From GCA-002793235 sp965267355 (GTDB lineage Bacteria > Bacteroidota > Bacteroidia > Flavobacteriales_E > Vicingaceae), in assembly GCA_965267355.1 (NCBI GenBank), contig OZ253956.1:1364001-1428000 (forward strand): a stretch of 64,000 nt of DNA, read 5' to 3'. Position numbers and translations under genes: made by a program. How positions within the stretch are numbered: the stretch's first letter is position 1; each line of letters opens with the position of its first letter. This document shows, in pieces, positions 26,265-35,432 of the stretch. Under the pieces are notes generated by a model that had not been told where the DNA came from, did not search any database, and worked only from the letters and a program-made list of their open reading frames with translations.

Positions 26265-27446
26265 TTAATACGATTTGAGGTTGTTTTTTAATAAGAGAAG
26301 TAAACTTAACCCTCCTAAAACAAAGAACAAAATACCAGAAAATAGTAATGCTTGTTCTAAACTGAAGATATCAGCTACATAACCCAAAATAGGGGAGGTA
26401 GAAGCAAATGTTACTCGAATAATAAAACTTCTTATAGACATAACTGTTGCTCGCATTTCGGAAGGTATGTGTCTATTCATATAGTCTCTTAAAACTGGAG
26501 TAGCTACTCCTCTTACGACATAAAAAACCAACAATAAACCTAAGCTAAGTAGGCTTATCCATTGACTTATCAAGAAATAAATAGCACACAGAATTAGTAA
26601 GAAACAAACTAAAAGTGTTTTAGTGTTAATGGCATTTTCAATTTTATGAGCATAAAACGAAGGAATTGCAACAGCAATATTTAAAACAGCTCCAATTACT
26701 CCAAAATAGACAATGTCAATTTCTAGTAGTTTATAATATGGTTGTACAAACCAAGCCATGGTTAGCGTGGTAGCCCCAATTATTGACGAGTAAAGAATAT
26801 AATATCGTAAAATATGATTTTCTTTCAAAGAAAATCGCACTATGTTTTTTATGTTTTTCCAAGGTTTAGTTTTACCGTTTTCTAGCCGTTGTGTTTTAGG
26901 TTCAATAAGGAGTATAGCTGTAAGGAAGCCTATAAAAGCAATTCCTATTTGATAATAAAACGGAGTTCGTAAAGTAACCTCTGCTAAAAAACCACCAATA
27001 ATAAAAGCTACAGCTTCAGCAAAATTTCCCATAGAAATGCTCCTTCCCTCTAGCTTAACAAAATCTTTTGAGCGACTCATTTCTAGTAAAGAATCATACA
27101 TCAAAGCAGTATCAGAGCCTGAAACAAAACTTTGCCCTATACCCATACAAAGTGCTGCTGGTAAGAAGCCCCAAAACCCAAATGAAAAACTATAGATTAT
27201 AATCCCAATAAAACCTAAAAAGGTTCCAATAATCATTGCACTTTTTCTGCCTAAAACATCAGCAGCATAACCAGAAGGTATTTCCAATACTGCTATTGCA
27301 ATAGAATAGATTGCTTGTAATAGCATTATCTCAAAAAGATCTAAACCATTTTCTTGAAAAAATAAAACAATGGTAGGCATAAAAAGCATCATCCATTTCG
27401 ATGCTTTTATCACATAAAGTTTCCAAATATTTGAACTTACGTTCAA
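26265..27446 (-). CDS. MFS transporter
   Basis: A 393-residue major facilitator protein with about 12 hydrophobic segments. Motif A between helices 2 and 3 is GYAADVLGRKSAM; the repeated half has RDYMNRHIPSEMRATVMSIRSF. The substrate cannot be read from the sequence. It starts one base after the aroQ stop codon, so the two are probably one transcript, without an obvious functional link. Confidence 0.88.
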   Translation of the reverse strand: MNVSSNIWKLYVIKASKWMMLFMPTIVLFFQENGLDLFEIMLLQAIYSIAIAVLEIPSGYAADVLGRKSAMIIGTFLGFIGIIIYSFSFGFWGFLPAALCMGIGQSFVSGSDTALMYDSLLEMSRSKDFVKLEGRSISMGNFAEAVAFIIGGFLAEVTLRTPFYYQIGIAFIGFLTAILLIEPKTQRLENGKTKPWKNIKNIVRFSLKENHILRYYILYSSIIGATTLTMAWFVQPYYKLLEIDIVYFGVIGAVLNIAVAIPSFYAHKIENAINTKTLLVCFLLILCAIYFLISQWISLLSLGLLLVFYVVRGVATPVLRDYMNRHIPSEMRATVMSIRSFIIRVTFASTSPILGYVADIFSLEQALLFSGILFFVLGGLSLLLLLKNNLKSY

Positions 27447-27447
27447 C

Positions 27448-27873
27448 CTATTTGTTTTGAGAAATAAACTGCTGAATAGCTAGATTATATGAATTTAATC
27501 CCATTCCAGCTATTACTCCAATGCAATTTTTAGCCATTAAAGATTGGTGCCTGTATTCTTCTCGAGCATATACATTAGAAATATGAACTTCAATTACAGG
27601 TGTTTCTATACCTGCAATAGCATCACCAATTCCAACAGAAGTGTGTGTATATGCTCCAGCATTCATTATAATGCCATCATAGCTAAAACCAACCTCATGG
27701 AGTTTATTGATTAACTCTCCTTCAACATTACTTTGAAAGTATTCAAAGTTGATGTTGTCAAACTCATTTTGTAATTGCTCAAAATAATCTTCAAAAGACA
27801 AATTACCATAGATGTCTTTCTCTCGTTTACCCAACAAGTTTAAATTTGGACCGTTAATAATTAGTAGTTTCAT
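27448..27873 (-). CDS. aroQ: Type II 3-dehydroquinate dehydratase
   Basis: Third step of the shikimate pathway: dehydration of 3-dehydroquinate to 3-dehydroshikimate. The 141-residue protein starts MKLLIINGPNLNLLGKRE, the family's hallmark N-terminus, with the catalytic Tyr in KDIYG, then MNAGAYTHTSVGIGDAI and the HISNVYAREEYRHQS substrate loop. I chose the ATG at 27873 over one 12 bases upstream because the family begins at MK(L/I). It is divergent from xerD with only 39 bp between start codons. Confidence 0.95.
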   Translation of the reverse strand: MKLLIINGPNLNLLGKREKDIYGNLSFEDYFEQLQNEFDNINFEYFQSNVEGELINKLHEVGFSYDGIIMNAGAYTHTSVGIGDAIAGIETPVIEVHISNVYAREEYRHQSLMAKNCIGVIAGMGLNSYNLAIQQFISQNK

Positions 27874-27898
27874 AACAAAAATCAATTGAGCAAAGATA

Positions 27899-27906
27899 TA
27901 TATTTG
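27899..27906 (+). promoter_or_regulatory. -7 promoter element of xerD
   Basis: TATATTTG matches TAnnTTTG and ends six bases before the xerD ATG. This implies an almost leaderless mRNA. No TTTG is seen 19 nt upstream. Confidence 0.45.
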
Positions 27907-27912
27907 TGAGAG

Positions 27913-28818
27913 ATGAGCTGGTATCCAACCATAAAAGGGTTTAAATCTTATTTGCAGTTAGAGCGATCGCTTTCCAATAATTCTATTGAGGCTTATTTGA
28001 GAGATGTAGAGAAATTGGTTCAATTTTTAGAATTAAAAGAAATAAAAGTTGTTCCAGAAAAAGTAGAACAACAGCATATAGAAGATTTTTTAAAATGGAT
28101 AAGTGAGTTAGGAATGAATGCTAGAACTCAAGCAAGAATACTTTCAGGATTAAAAGCATTTTATAAGTATTTGCTAATGGAAGATATTATTAATACTACC
28201 CCAACAGATTTAATAGAAGCCCCAAAAATAGGTAGAAAATTACCAGAAGTATTGAGTGTACATGAAATTAATCAATTAATAGATGCTATAGATTTAAGTA
28301 AACCTGAGGGAGAACGCAATAAGGCTATGCTGGAAACTTTGTATAGTTGTGGTTTGCGTGTATCAGAATTAGTTACACTAAAAAAATCTAATTTATTATT
28401 AGAAGAAGGTTTCATAAGAGTAGTAGGAAAAGGAGATAAAGAACGTATAGTACCAATAGGAAGTGTAGCTATAAAACACATTAAAATATATGTGGAAAGT
28501 ATCCGAAATCACATGGGTAATATTAAAAAAGAAAGTGAGGATATTTTGTTTTTAAATAGAAGAGGGGGGCAGCTAACCAGAGTAATGGTTTTTACCATAA
28601 TAAAACGATTGGCTGAAAAATCTGGGTTAAAAAAACAAGTGAGTCCACATACTTTTAGGCATTCTTTTGCAACTCATTTAGTAGAAGGAGGAGCAGACTT
28701 ACGGGCTATTCAAGAAATGTTGGGACATGAATCTATTACTACAACCGAAATATATACTCATTTAGATAGAGAATACCTGCGAGAAGCAATTTTAAGTTTT
28801 CATCCACGAGCTAAATAG
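27913..28818 (+). CDS. xerD: Site-specific tyrosine recombinase XerD
   Basis: A 301-residue recombinase that resolves chromosome dimers at dif together with XerC. An N-terminal SAM-like domain (residues 1-~95) precedes the catalytic domain with the complete catalytic set: R149 (GLRVSEL), K173 (GKGDKER), H246 and R249 (PHTFRH), H272 (LGHES) and nucleophile Y281 (IYTHL). The length and the SPHTFRHSFATHLVEGGADLR block are typical of XerC/D, not of island integrases. No tRNA or att-like repeat lies next to it. XerD is preferred over XerC by overall look, but the two are hard to separate by eye. Confidence 0.9.
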   Translation: MSWYPTIKGFKSYLQLERSLSNNSIEAYLRDVEKLVQFLELKEIKVVPEKVEQQHIEDFLKWISELGMNARTQARILSGLKAFYKYLLMEDIINTTPTDLIEAPKIGRKLPEVLSVHEINQLIDAIDLSKPEGERNKAMLETLYSCGLRVSELVTLKKSNLLLEEGFIRVVGKGDKERIVPIGSVAIKHIKIYVESIRNHMGNIKKESEDILFLNRRGGQLTRVMVFTIIKRLAEKSGLKKQVSPHTFRHSFATHLVEGGADLRAIQEMLGHESITTTEIYTHLDREYLREAILSFHPRAK

Positions 28819-28936
28819 TGAAACTTCACACTTTAGTGTGATTAGTTGAACTATCCCTCTGAAAAGAGTGATCTTAAAATTGGTGAATCATTATATTCTA
28901 TTTTTTCTTAACTTGGGGACTCAATTTACCTAATCA

Positions 28937-30325
28937 ATGATACAAGTAACTTCTAACACTGATTGGAAAAGAGAGCTTAATAAGACTATTGTTAAGTACC
29001 ATACCATTGCATTGTGGGTAGCAGTAATTTTTGATTTACTCTTTTTTGTTACCGATTACTTTAATATTTATGATTATTGGCAAGAGTTTTTAAGTTTTAG
29101 GGTTTCAGTATCATTTGTTTGTTTATTAACGGTTTTATTTCACAAAAAACTGAATATCAATCGAGAGGTGCTTGGAGTTATCCCAGTACTACTCATCTCT
29201 GTACAAAATGCTTACATGTGGAGTGTAATGGATGTTCAGCAATTCCAACAACATGCATTTGCTTACATAGCCTTATTTATTGGCTCAGGTATGTTTATGT
29301 TCTACCATGTTTATTACTCCATTTTTATTGTAGTGGTAAATATAATTGCCAATGTAATTTTCTTGCATTCTAATAGTAGTCTTACCGTTGATGAAATTTT
29401 GGTTAATGGCGGACTGTTAACTGGAGCTGTAGCAATTTTTTCTATTCTTTTAATTCGCATGCGTTACCGCTTAACCAAAAAAGAGATTAAAGCTAGGCAC
29501 GCTTTAGAACAATCTAAAAAAGAGGTTGAAGAAAAGAACAATGAGATTGTTGATAGTATTAATTATGCAAAGCGAATTCAGGAGGCTTTGATAACTCCTG
29601 AAAAAAAGATGAAAGAAATACTGCCTAACAGCTTTGTGATTTTTAAGCCAAAAGATATTGTGAGTGGAGATTTTTATTGGGCAACAAGTACTAATACCAC
29701 TACTGGAACTGAAAAAGATGAAAATAAGTTGATTTTATTCAGTGCTGCAGATTGCACAGGACATGGAGTGCCGGGAGCTTTTATGAGTATTATTGGGTTA
29801 AAACTCTTTAACCAGTCGGTTAAGCAACCAGATGTAAATACTCCAGCACAGGCATTAGATTTTTTAGATAAAGAAGTTTATGGAACGGTTAACTTACATT
29901 CTGATGAAGACAATGTGATTAGAGATGGTATGGACTTAGCTTTATGTGCGGTAAGTTATAGTGATATGAAATTGCATTTTGCTGGAGCTAACAATCCTGT
30001 TTATATTATTAGAGATAAAGAACTACATGAAATAAAAGGGGACAAAAAAGCTATTGGTTCCTATGAATCAGAACATAGTTTTACCGATAAGGAATTCCAA
30101 TTAGAAAAAGGAGATATGGTATATGTATTCTCTGATGGATATGCAGATCAGTTTGGTGGTCCTAAAGGAAAAAAGCTGAAATATTCTGTGTTTAAAAAAC
30201 TATTAATAGATAACTCTCATCTTGAAGTTGAAAAGCAAAAACAAATATTAGAAGATTATTTTGAGGATTGGAAAGGTGACTTGGAACAATTAGATGATGT
30301 TTGTGTAATTGGCGTTAGAATATGA
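28937..30325 (+). CDS. Membrane-bound SpoIIE-type (PP2C-like) phosphatase
   Basis: A 462-residue protein: five or six membrane segments in residues ~25-178, a short coiled coil (EQSKKEVEEKNNEIVDSINYAKRIQEA), then a SpoIIE-type phosphatase domain with SGDFYWA, AADCTGHGVPGAFMS, DGMDLALC, FAGANNPVYII and VYVFSDGYADQFGG, ending DDVCVIGVRI. The catalytic acidic residues are kept. These enzymes dephosphorylate anti-anti-sigma type proteins; no such partner gene is in the window. Its stop overlaps the next start by four bases. Confidence 0.9.
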   Translation: MIQVTSNTDWKRELNKTIVKYHTIALWVAVIFDLLFFVTDYFNIYDYWQEFLSFRVSVSFVCLLTVLFHKKLNINREVLGVIPVLLISVQNAYMWSVMDVQQFQQHAFAYIALFIGSGMFMFYHVYYSIFIVVVNIIANVIFLHSNSSLTVDEILVNGGLLTGAVAIFSILLIRMRYRLTKKEIKARHALEQSKKEVEEKNNEIVDSINYAKRIQEALITPEKKMKEILPNSFVIFKPKDIVSGDFYWATSTNTTTGTEKDENKLILFSAADCTGHGVPGAFMSIIGLKLFNQSVKQPDVNTPAQALDFLDKEVYGTVNLHSDEDNVIRDGMDLALCAVSYSDMKLHFAGANNPVYIIRDKELHEIKGDKKAIGSYESEHSFTDKEFQLEKGDMVYVFSDGYADQFGGPKGKKLKYSVFKKLLIDNSHLEVEKQKQILEDYFEDWKGDLEQLDDVCVIGVRI

Positions 30326-32487
30326 GAAGGTTATTAATTCTCATATTACTACTTTTTACTTTCAACGGGTTTAGTCAGCAAGCAGTATTTGACTCTTTAT
30401 ATCAGGAAGCTATTAATGCTAAAACAGATTATTATAAATCATATTATTTTGATGAAGCGTGTAGAGCTATATTAAGATATAATCCTGATTCGGCACTTGT
30501 TGTTGCTCAACTTGGTTTGCGATATGCTAAGAAAACGGAAAATGACACATTAATTGCGGATTCTTATAACAGTTTAGGTACTATTTATAAAACTATAAGT
30601 GATTATCAAAAAGCAATATCCAATTCAAAAAATGCAATTAAACATGCCAGTAAAGTAAATGCATTACTACAGTTAAAAAATGCAAATTCGGCATTAGGAT
30701 TAATTTATACTCAGCAAGGTAACTTCTCTGCGGCTATAGAAATATACTATCAACTTTTACTCGATGCCAGAAAAAGAGAAGATACTAGTAGCATAGCTCA
30801 CATTTCCAATAATTTAGGCAATATCTATTTTGAGCAAAATCTTTATGATAAAGCATTAGAAAATTATAAAGAAGCTTATGAATATGCTTTAATAATGGGT
30901 TCAGAGTTTGGTCAATGTTTACTGCTAGGTAATATGGGGGCTGTTTATTATAAAAAGAAGCAATATGATTTAGCCATGGAGAACTATCAAAAATCGTATG
31001 AGATTTCAGTTAGAATTGAAGATTTTGAAGGTATTGGTATTATGTATGGAAGTTTTGCAAGTGTTTATTTTGATCAAGGAGATTACGATAAGGCATTAGA
31101 ATATCAAATAAAAGCGCTTGAAATGAAACAGCAATTAAATGACAGGTATGGAGAAAGTGTTTCATTAAACGAACTTGGAAAAATATATCATGAGATAGGA
31201 GATATTAATAAAGGTGTTTTTTATGGTAAAGGAGCTTTAAATATTGCGAAAGAAATAGGAGCTAAAGAGTTAGAGCGAGATGCTAATGAGGCTTTGTATA
31301 AAATGTTTGAAGATAAAGGAGATAAAACAAATGCGTATTTGTATTTCAGAAATCATATTGAATTGCGCGACTCATTAATTAATGAAGAAACTAAAAAGAA
31401 AGACATTAGGAATGAATTAAATTTTCAGTTTCAAAAACAGCATTTTGCAGATTCTTTAGAACAAGTTAAAAAGGATGAAATAGCTCAACAAACAATAGAA
31501 AAAGAACGTGTAAAAGCAAATGCACAGAAAAAATTAACTTACGTTTTTATTGCTGCTTTTGTGTTAATGTTGATTTTATCGGGGTTAATATTTAAAGAGT
31601 ATAAAGCCAAAAAACGTTCTAACGAAATTATTAAGCAACAAAAACAGGAGGTAGAAGAGCAGAGCAATATTATATCTGAAAAAAACAAAGAAATTTTAGA
31701 TTCCATTACTTATGCAAAACGAATACAAAATGCGATCCTCCCTCCTGATAAGCTAGTGAAAGAATATTTAGAGAATTCTTTCATTCTATACATCCCAAAA
31801 GATATAGTAGCTGGAGATTTTTATTGGATGGAACATAAAGATGATAAAGTGCTTTTCGCTGCAGCCGATTGTACTGGGCATGGAGTGCCAGGAGCCATGG
31901 TAAGTGTAGTTTGTAATAATGGATTAAATCGTGCAGTGAGAGAACATGGGTTAACAGATCCGGGTAAGATTTTAGACAAGACACGAGAAATTGTGGTAAA
32001 AGAGTTTGAAAAGAGTGAGGAAGAAGTGAAAGACGGGATGGACATTGCTTTATGTAGTTTAAAGTATAAAGTTGAAAGCGAAAAGTTATCCAATACTCAG
32101 AACTCATCACCCAAAACAGTAGCTACGCTACAATATGCAGGAGCACACAACCCTCTGTGGATTATTAGAAATAATGCTGAAGAAATAGAAGAGATTAAAG
32201 CTGACAAACAACCTATTGGCAAAACAGATAACCCACAGTCATACAGTACTCACAAAGTAATGCTCAACCAAGGAGATACTATTTACATTTTCTCTGATGG
32301 TTATGCTGATCAGTTTGGTGGAGAAAAAGGCAAGAAAATGAAAACAGCTAACTTTAAGAAACTATTACTTTCTATTCAAAATGAGAATATGCAAAAGCAG
32401 CGAGAGTTAATTAATCGAGCTTTTGAAGACTGGAAAGGAGATATAGAACAATTAGATGATGTTTGTGTTATCGGTGTTAGGATTTAA
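30322..32487 (+). CDS. TPR-sensor SpoIIE-type phosphatase
   Basis: A 721-residue protein: signal peptide (LLILILLLFTFNGFSQQ), about seven TPRs in residues ~50-340 (YNSLGTIYKTISDYQKAI and similar), a membrane helix at ~400 (LTYVFIAAFVLMLILSGLIF), a coiled coil (KQEVEEQSNIISEKNKEILDS), then a SpoIIE domain (AGDFYWM, AADCTGHGVPGAMVS, DGMDIALC, YAGAHNPLWII, YIFSDGYADQFGG) whose last 20 residues are almost the same as in the upstream gene. It looks like a periplasmic-sensing partner of that gene, and the two are translationally coupled. Confidence 0.9.
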   Translation: MRRLLILILLLFTFNGFSQQAVFDSLYQEAINAKTDYYKSYYFDEACRAILRYNPDSALVVAQLGLRYAKKTENDTLIADSYNSLGTIYKTISDYQKAISNSKNAIKHASKVNALLQLKNANSALGLIYTQQGNFSAAIEIYYQLLLDARKREDTSSIAHISNNLGNIYFEQNLYDKALENYKEAYEYALIMGSEFGQCLLLGNMGAVYYKKKQYDLAMENYQKSYEISVRIEDFEGIGIMYGSFASVYFDQGDYDKALEYQIKALEMKQQLNDRYGESVSLNELGKIYHEIGDINKGVFYGKGALNIAKEIGAKELERDANEALYKMFEDKGDKTNAYLYFRNHIELRDSLINEETKKKDIRNELNFQFQKQHFADSLEQVKKDEIAQQTIEKERVKANAQKKLTYVFIAAFVLMLILSGLIFKEYKAKKRSNEIIKQQKQEVEEQSNIISEKNKEILDSITYAKRIQNAILPPDKLVKEYLENSFILYIPKDIVAGDFYWMEHKDDKVLFAAADCTGHGVPGAMVSVVCNNGLNRAVREHGLTDPGKILDKTREIVVKEFEKSEEEVKDGMDIALCSLKYKVESEKLSNTQNSSPKTVATLQYAGAHNPLWIIRNNAEEIEEIKADKQPIGKTDNPQSYSTHKVMLNQGDTIYIFSDGYADQFGGEKGKKMKTANFKKLLLSIQNENMQKQRELINRAFEDWKGDIEQLDDVCVIGVRI

Positions 32488-32546
32488 TTAACCGTTAATT
32501 TAATTCTTAAAATTATAATCTCTTAAAATCATTATCTTTACCATTT

Positions 32547-33626
32547 ATGCTAAGAATTAAGGATATATTAGCTTTATTGGCAATTGTTTTTGTGTTGTTT
32601 TCTTGTAGGAAAGATTTTGAACGTCCAAATTGGGATGTAGACTTATTATCTCCTTTAATTAAAACATCCCTAAACCTGTCTGATTTATTACCAGATTCAA
32701 TTCTTCAAACCAATCCGGATACTACTTTAAAGATAGTTTATCAGGAAAGTATGTTTGATGTAAATGTGGATTCAATTTTTCAGATTCCTGATACCACTAT
32801 TACGGAGGTCCATACAATTCCTTTATCATCTTCTGTTGCTCCAGGAGATTCCTTTTATACAGAAGCAAAAGAGTATAACCTTAATGTTAATAATGGGGTT
32901 GGTCTTAATTATGCTGAAATAGAATCTGGATTTATTGAAATAGAAATTTTTAGTGAAATAAAAGAAAAAGTGATTGTAGTATATACTATACCTAGTGCTA
33001 CTAAAAATGGAGATACTTTAGTAATTACTGATATTATTAATGCTGCAACAATAGGTAATCCAGCTCATTATACTAAAACTATTGATATTAGTGGTTACCA
33101 GTTAGATTTAACAGGTATATCCAAATCTGAAATAAACACATTTGTAACTCGGGCAGTAGGTATTGTAGATACTAATGCTACATCTTCGGCATCACTTACT
33201 GTTGGTGAAAAAATTACTTTTAAGAATAAACTCATTGACATTGTACCCTACTTTGTTAAGGGGTATTTTGGAACACAAGTTTATAATTATTCTGATACCA
33301 CAGAGATAGATGCTTTTAATCAAATCTTGGCAGGCTCAATAGATTTGGATCAAGTAGATGTTGATATAGAGTTTAGAAATGGAATTGGAGTTGATGCTCA
33401 AATGGTAATGAATCAATTTGGTACGGATAATACAGTTACATCGCAAGCAAATAATTTATCTCACGCTATCATAGGCTCACCAATTAATATTAATAGGAGC
33501 CAATTAACCTATAGTGTTCCTGAAGTAAACTATACTAATTACTCTATTGATGTGAATACAAGCAATTCTAATATAGACCAGCTTATCGAGATTTTCCTGA
33601 CCAAATGGCTTATAATTTTGATTTAA
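32547..33626 (+). CDS. Putative lipoprotein, N-terminal part of a frameshifted gene
   Basis: It starts with a lipoprotein signal (LALLAIVFVLFSC, Cys 20) and continues as an unrecognised beta-rich protein. The frame ends at ...DQLIEIFLTKWLIILI, but the last ten residues look out of frame. Reading the next frame from about 33596 gives IEIF-PDQMAYNFDLT, which continues smoothly into the following ORF. One missing C in attttcctgacc would explain this. The whole product would be about 530 residues. A TATCTTTA promoter-like element ends six bases before the ATG. Confidence 0.65.
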   Translation: MLRIKDILALLAIVFVLFSCRKDFERPNWDVDLLSPLIKTSLNLSDLLPDSILQTNPDTTLKIVYQESMFDVNVDSIFQIPDTTITEVHTIPLSSSVAPGDSFYTEAKEYNLNVNNGVGLNYAEIESGFIEIEIFSEIKEKVIVVYTIPSATKNGDTLVITDIINAATIGNPAHYTKTIDISGYQLDLTGISKSEINTFVTRAVGIVDTNATSSASLTVGEKITFKNKLIDIVPYFVKGYFGTQVYNYSDTTEIDAFNQILAGSIDLDQVDVDIEFRNGIGVDAQMVMNQFGTDNTVTSQANNLSHAIIGSPININRSQLTYSVPEVNYTNYSIDVNTSNSNIDQLIEIFLTKWLIILI

Positions 33627-34144
33627 CCATAAACCCTCTCGGAAACATTTCAGGGTACAATGACTTTGTTTACAAAAAACATATTTTAGAAACTAATTTG
33701 AACATTGAATTTCCTTTATCTCTAATTGCAAATAATCTGACTTTACAGGATACAATCAACTTTTCATTACCAGATGAAAATGAAACGGGCAGAATTTTAG
33801 GAGGAACTTTATTTTTATTTGCTAATAATGGGTTTCCATTAGATGCAACAATTAGTTTGTCATTGCACGACCAAGGAGGAAACTATATCCGAACCCTACA
33901 AGTGAACGATTACATTAAAGCAGCTCCTGTTAATCCAAGTTTAAGGGTTAGTTCAAAAAGAGAGTCGACTCTTTCTATTCCTTTAAGCACTTCAGATATA
34001 GATAATTTATATGCTGCTAAAAAAGCAATATTAACTATCGCTTTTACCACTCAACCTCAATCTCAACATATAAAAATATATGAGGAGTACGCAATAGACA
34101 TTCAATTGGTAGGTGATTTTAAATATAACTTAGGACTTGAATAG
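33605..34144 (+). CDS. C-terminal part of the frameshifted lipoprotein
   Basis: The frame encodes 179 residues after an internal ATG (MAYNFDLTINPLGNISGYND) and has no signal peptide of its own. It is best read as the last third of the gene that begins at 32547. Its stop codon shares a base with the GTG of the DUF5723-type gene downstream (TAGTG), so the operon is otherwise intact. It is not likely to be an independent gene. Confidence 0.65.
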   Translation: MAYNFDLTINPLGNISGYNDFVYKKHILETNLNIEFPLSLIANNLTLQDTINFSLPDENETGRILGGTLFLFANNGFPLDATISLSLHDQGGNYIRTLQVNDYIKAAPVNPSLRVSSKRESTLSIPLSTSDIDNLYAAKKAILTIAFTTQPQSQHIKIYEEYAIDIQLVGDFKYNLGLE

Positions 34145-35418
34145 TGAGAAAACTAGGTATCCATATCTGTTCTTTGTTTTTATTCTTGCTATTTATATCA
34201 GTACATACAAATTCTTCTGCCCAATTTGTTACAGATTTTTTTAATGATTCAATACAGCGGGTTAATGCCGAATTTCAAATTGGCTACTCTTATGGCTCTA
34301 CTGTAATGAATAATAACTTTATGAATAAGTTTTTGTTTGGAGGCACTATAGAAAGAGAGCATAAAGACCAAGCCTATAAAAATTTAGGAAATAGTAATCG
34401 AATGGGTGGTGATTTTGATTATCGTTTAAGAGTTGAAATTCCTTTTGATACACTGTTTAGAAAAACTGGGCTCTCTATGGTTTTAGGAGTAAATAGCAGA
34501 GATCATATTGATGCTTCATTTTCATACGATCTGTTTCGCTTGGCTTTTGATGGTAATAAACAATTTGCAGGTCAAACCATTGATATAGGAAATACTAATT
34601 ACAATAGTTTTAGATATCAAAGTTTTTCGGTTGGTTTGGTTCGTTATAAAAAAGATGAAGGTAGAATTGCTAAAGAAGGATTTATAGTAAATTTAATTAA
34701 AGGACAACAGCATGAAGCAATTACAGTTCCTGAAGGTTCTTTATATACCGAAGCCGAGGGGCGACAAATTGATGTCGATTTAAATTATGTTTACAACAGA
34801 ACAGATACAGCAAACATAGGTTTACAAGCCTTTAATGGTTTTGGGGTAAGTACGGATTTGTTTACTGAATTTTTCTTAAAAAATGGAGCAAAAATTTATC
34901 TTGGCATAGAGGACTTAGGATTCATTTACTGGAATAATCAATCTTTGGAAATGGCAACCGATAGTTCATATTCATTTGATGGAATATTTGTAAATAGTAT
35001 CTTCGATTTAAACGATAGCATTGTAGAAAAAATATCTAAAGATTCTATCATTAACAGTGTGGCAACCACCAACATAAAAGATGATTATTCAATTGCTCTA
35101 CCTACAGCTATTAATCTGAGATATACCAAGCAATTTAATGAAAAACTAAAAATGAATGTTGGTCTTTATCATAAAATATTATCCAATTATTTCCCATTAC
35201 TTTATTCTAATTTATATTACTATTTTACTCCAAAGTTTAGTGTAAAAACACAATTAGCTTATGGAGGTTACGGAAAATTAAATGCTGGTTTCGCCATTGC
35301 TAAATCGTTTGGAGAGCGTGTTAGTTTTTATGTTGGAACCAATAATGTTGAAGGGTTTTTAATACCGGATAAAGCTTATGCTAATAGTGGGTTTGTTGGT
35401 ATAAAGACCTATTTTTGA
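34144..35418 (+). CDS. DUF5723-like outer-membrane beta-barrel protein
   Basis: A 424-residue protein with a signal peptide (LFLFLLFISVHTNSSAQ), then alternating strands with many Tyr, Phe and Asn typical of an outer-membrane barrel, and a final strand ending GFVGIKTYF with terminal Phe. The pattern (TDFFNDSIQRVNAEFQIGYSYG, ALPTAINLRYTKQFNEKLKMNVGLYHK) resembles the DUF5723 family of Bacteroidota. The start is GTG overlapping the previous stop codon. The upstream lipoprotein and this barrel may work as a pair at the outer membrane. Confidence 0.75.
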   Translation: MRKLGIHICSLFLFLLFISVHTNSSAQFVTDFFNDSIQRVNAEFQIGYSYGSTVMNNNFMNKFLFGGTIEREHKDQAYKNLGNSNRMGGDFDYRLRVEIPFDTLFRKTGLSMVLGVNSRDHIDASFSYDLFRLAFDGNKQFAGQTIDIGNTNYNSFRYQSFSVGLVRYKKDEGRIAKEGFIVNLIKGQQHEAITVPEGSLYTEAEGRQIDVDLNYVYNRTDTANIGLQAFNGFGVSTDLFTEFFLKNGAKIYLGIEDLGFIYWNNQSLEMATDSSYSFDGIFVNSIFDLNDSIVEKISKDSIINSVATTNIKDDYSIALPTAINLRYTKQFNEKLKMNVGLYHKILSNYFPLLYSNLYYYFTPKFSVKTQLAYGGYGKLNAGFAIAKSFGERVSFYVGTNNVEGFLIPDKAYANSGFVGIKTYF

Positions 35419-35432
35419 TAGAATTATAGATT

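Noticed and set aside
27913..28818. Tyrosine recombinase as the integrase of a mobile island
   Set aside because: Size and sequence are those of XerC/D; no tRNA target, att repeat or cargo genes are next to it.
28826..28841. CACACT/AGTGTG hairpin after xerD
   Set aside because: Six-base stem with no T-run; it may be chance and does not qualify as a terminator.
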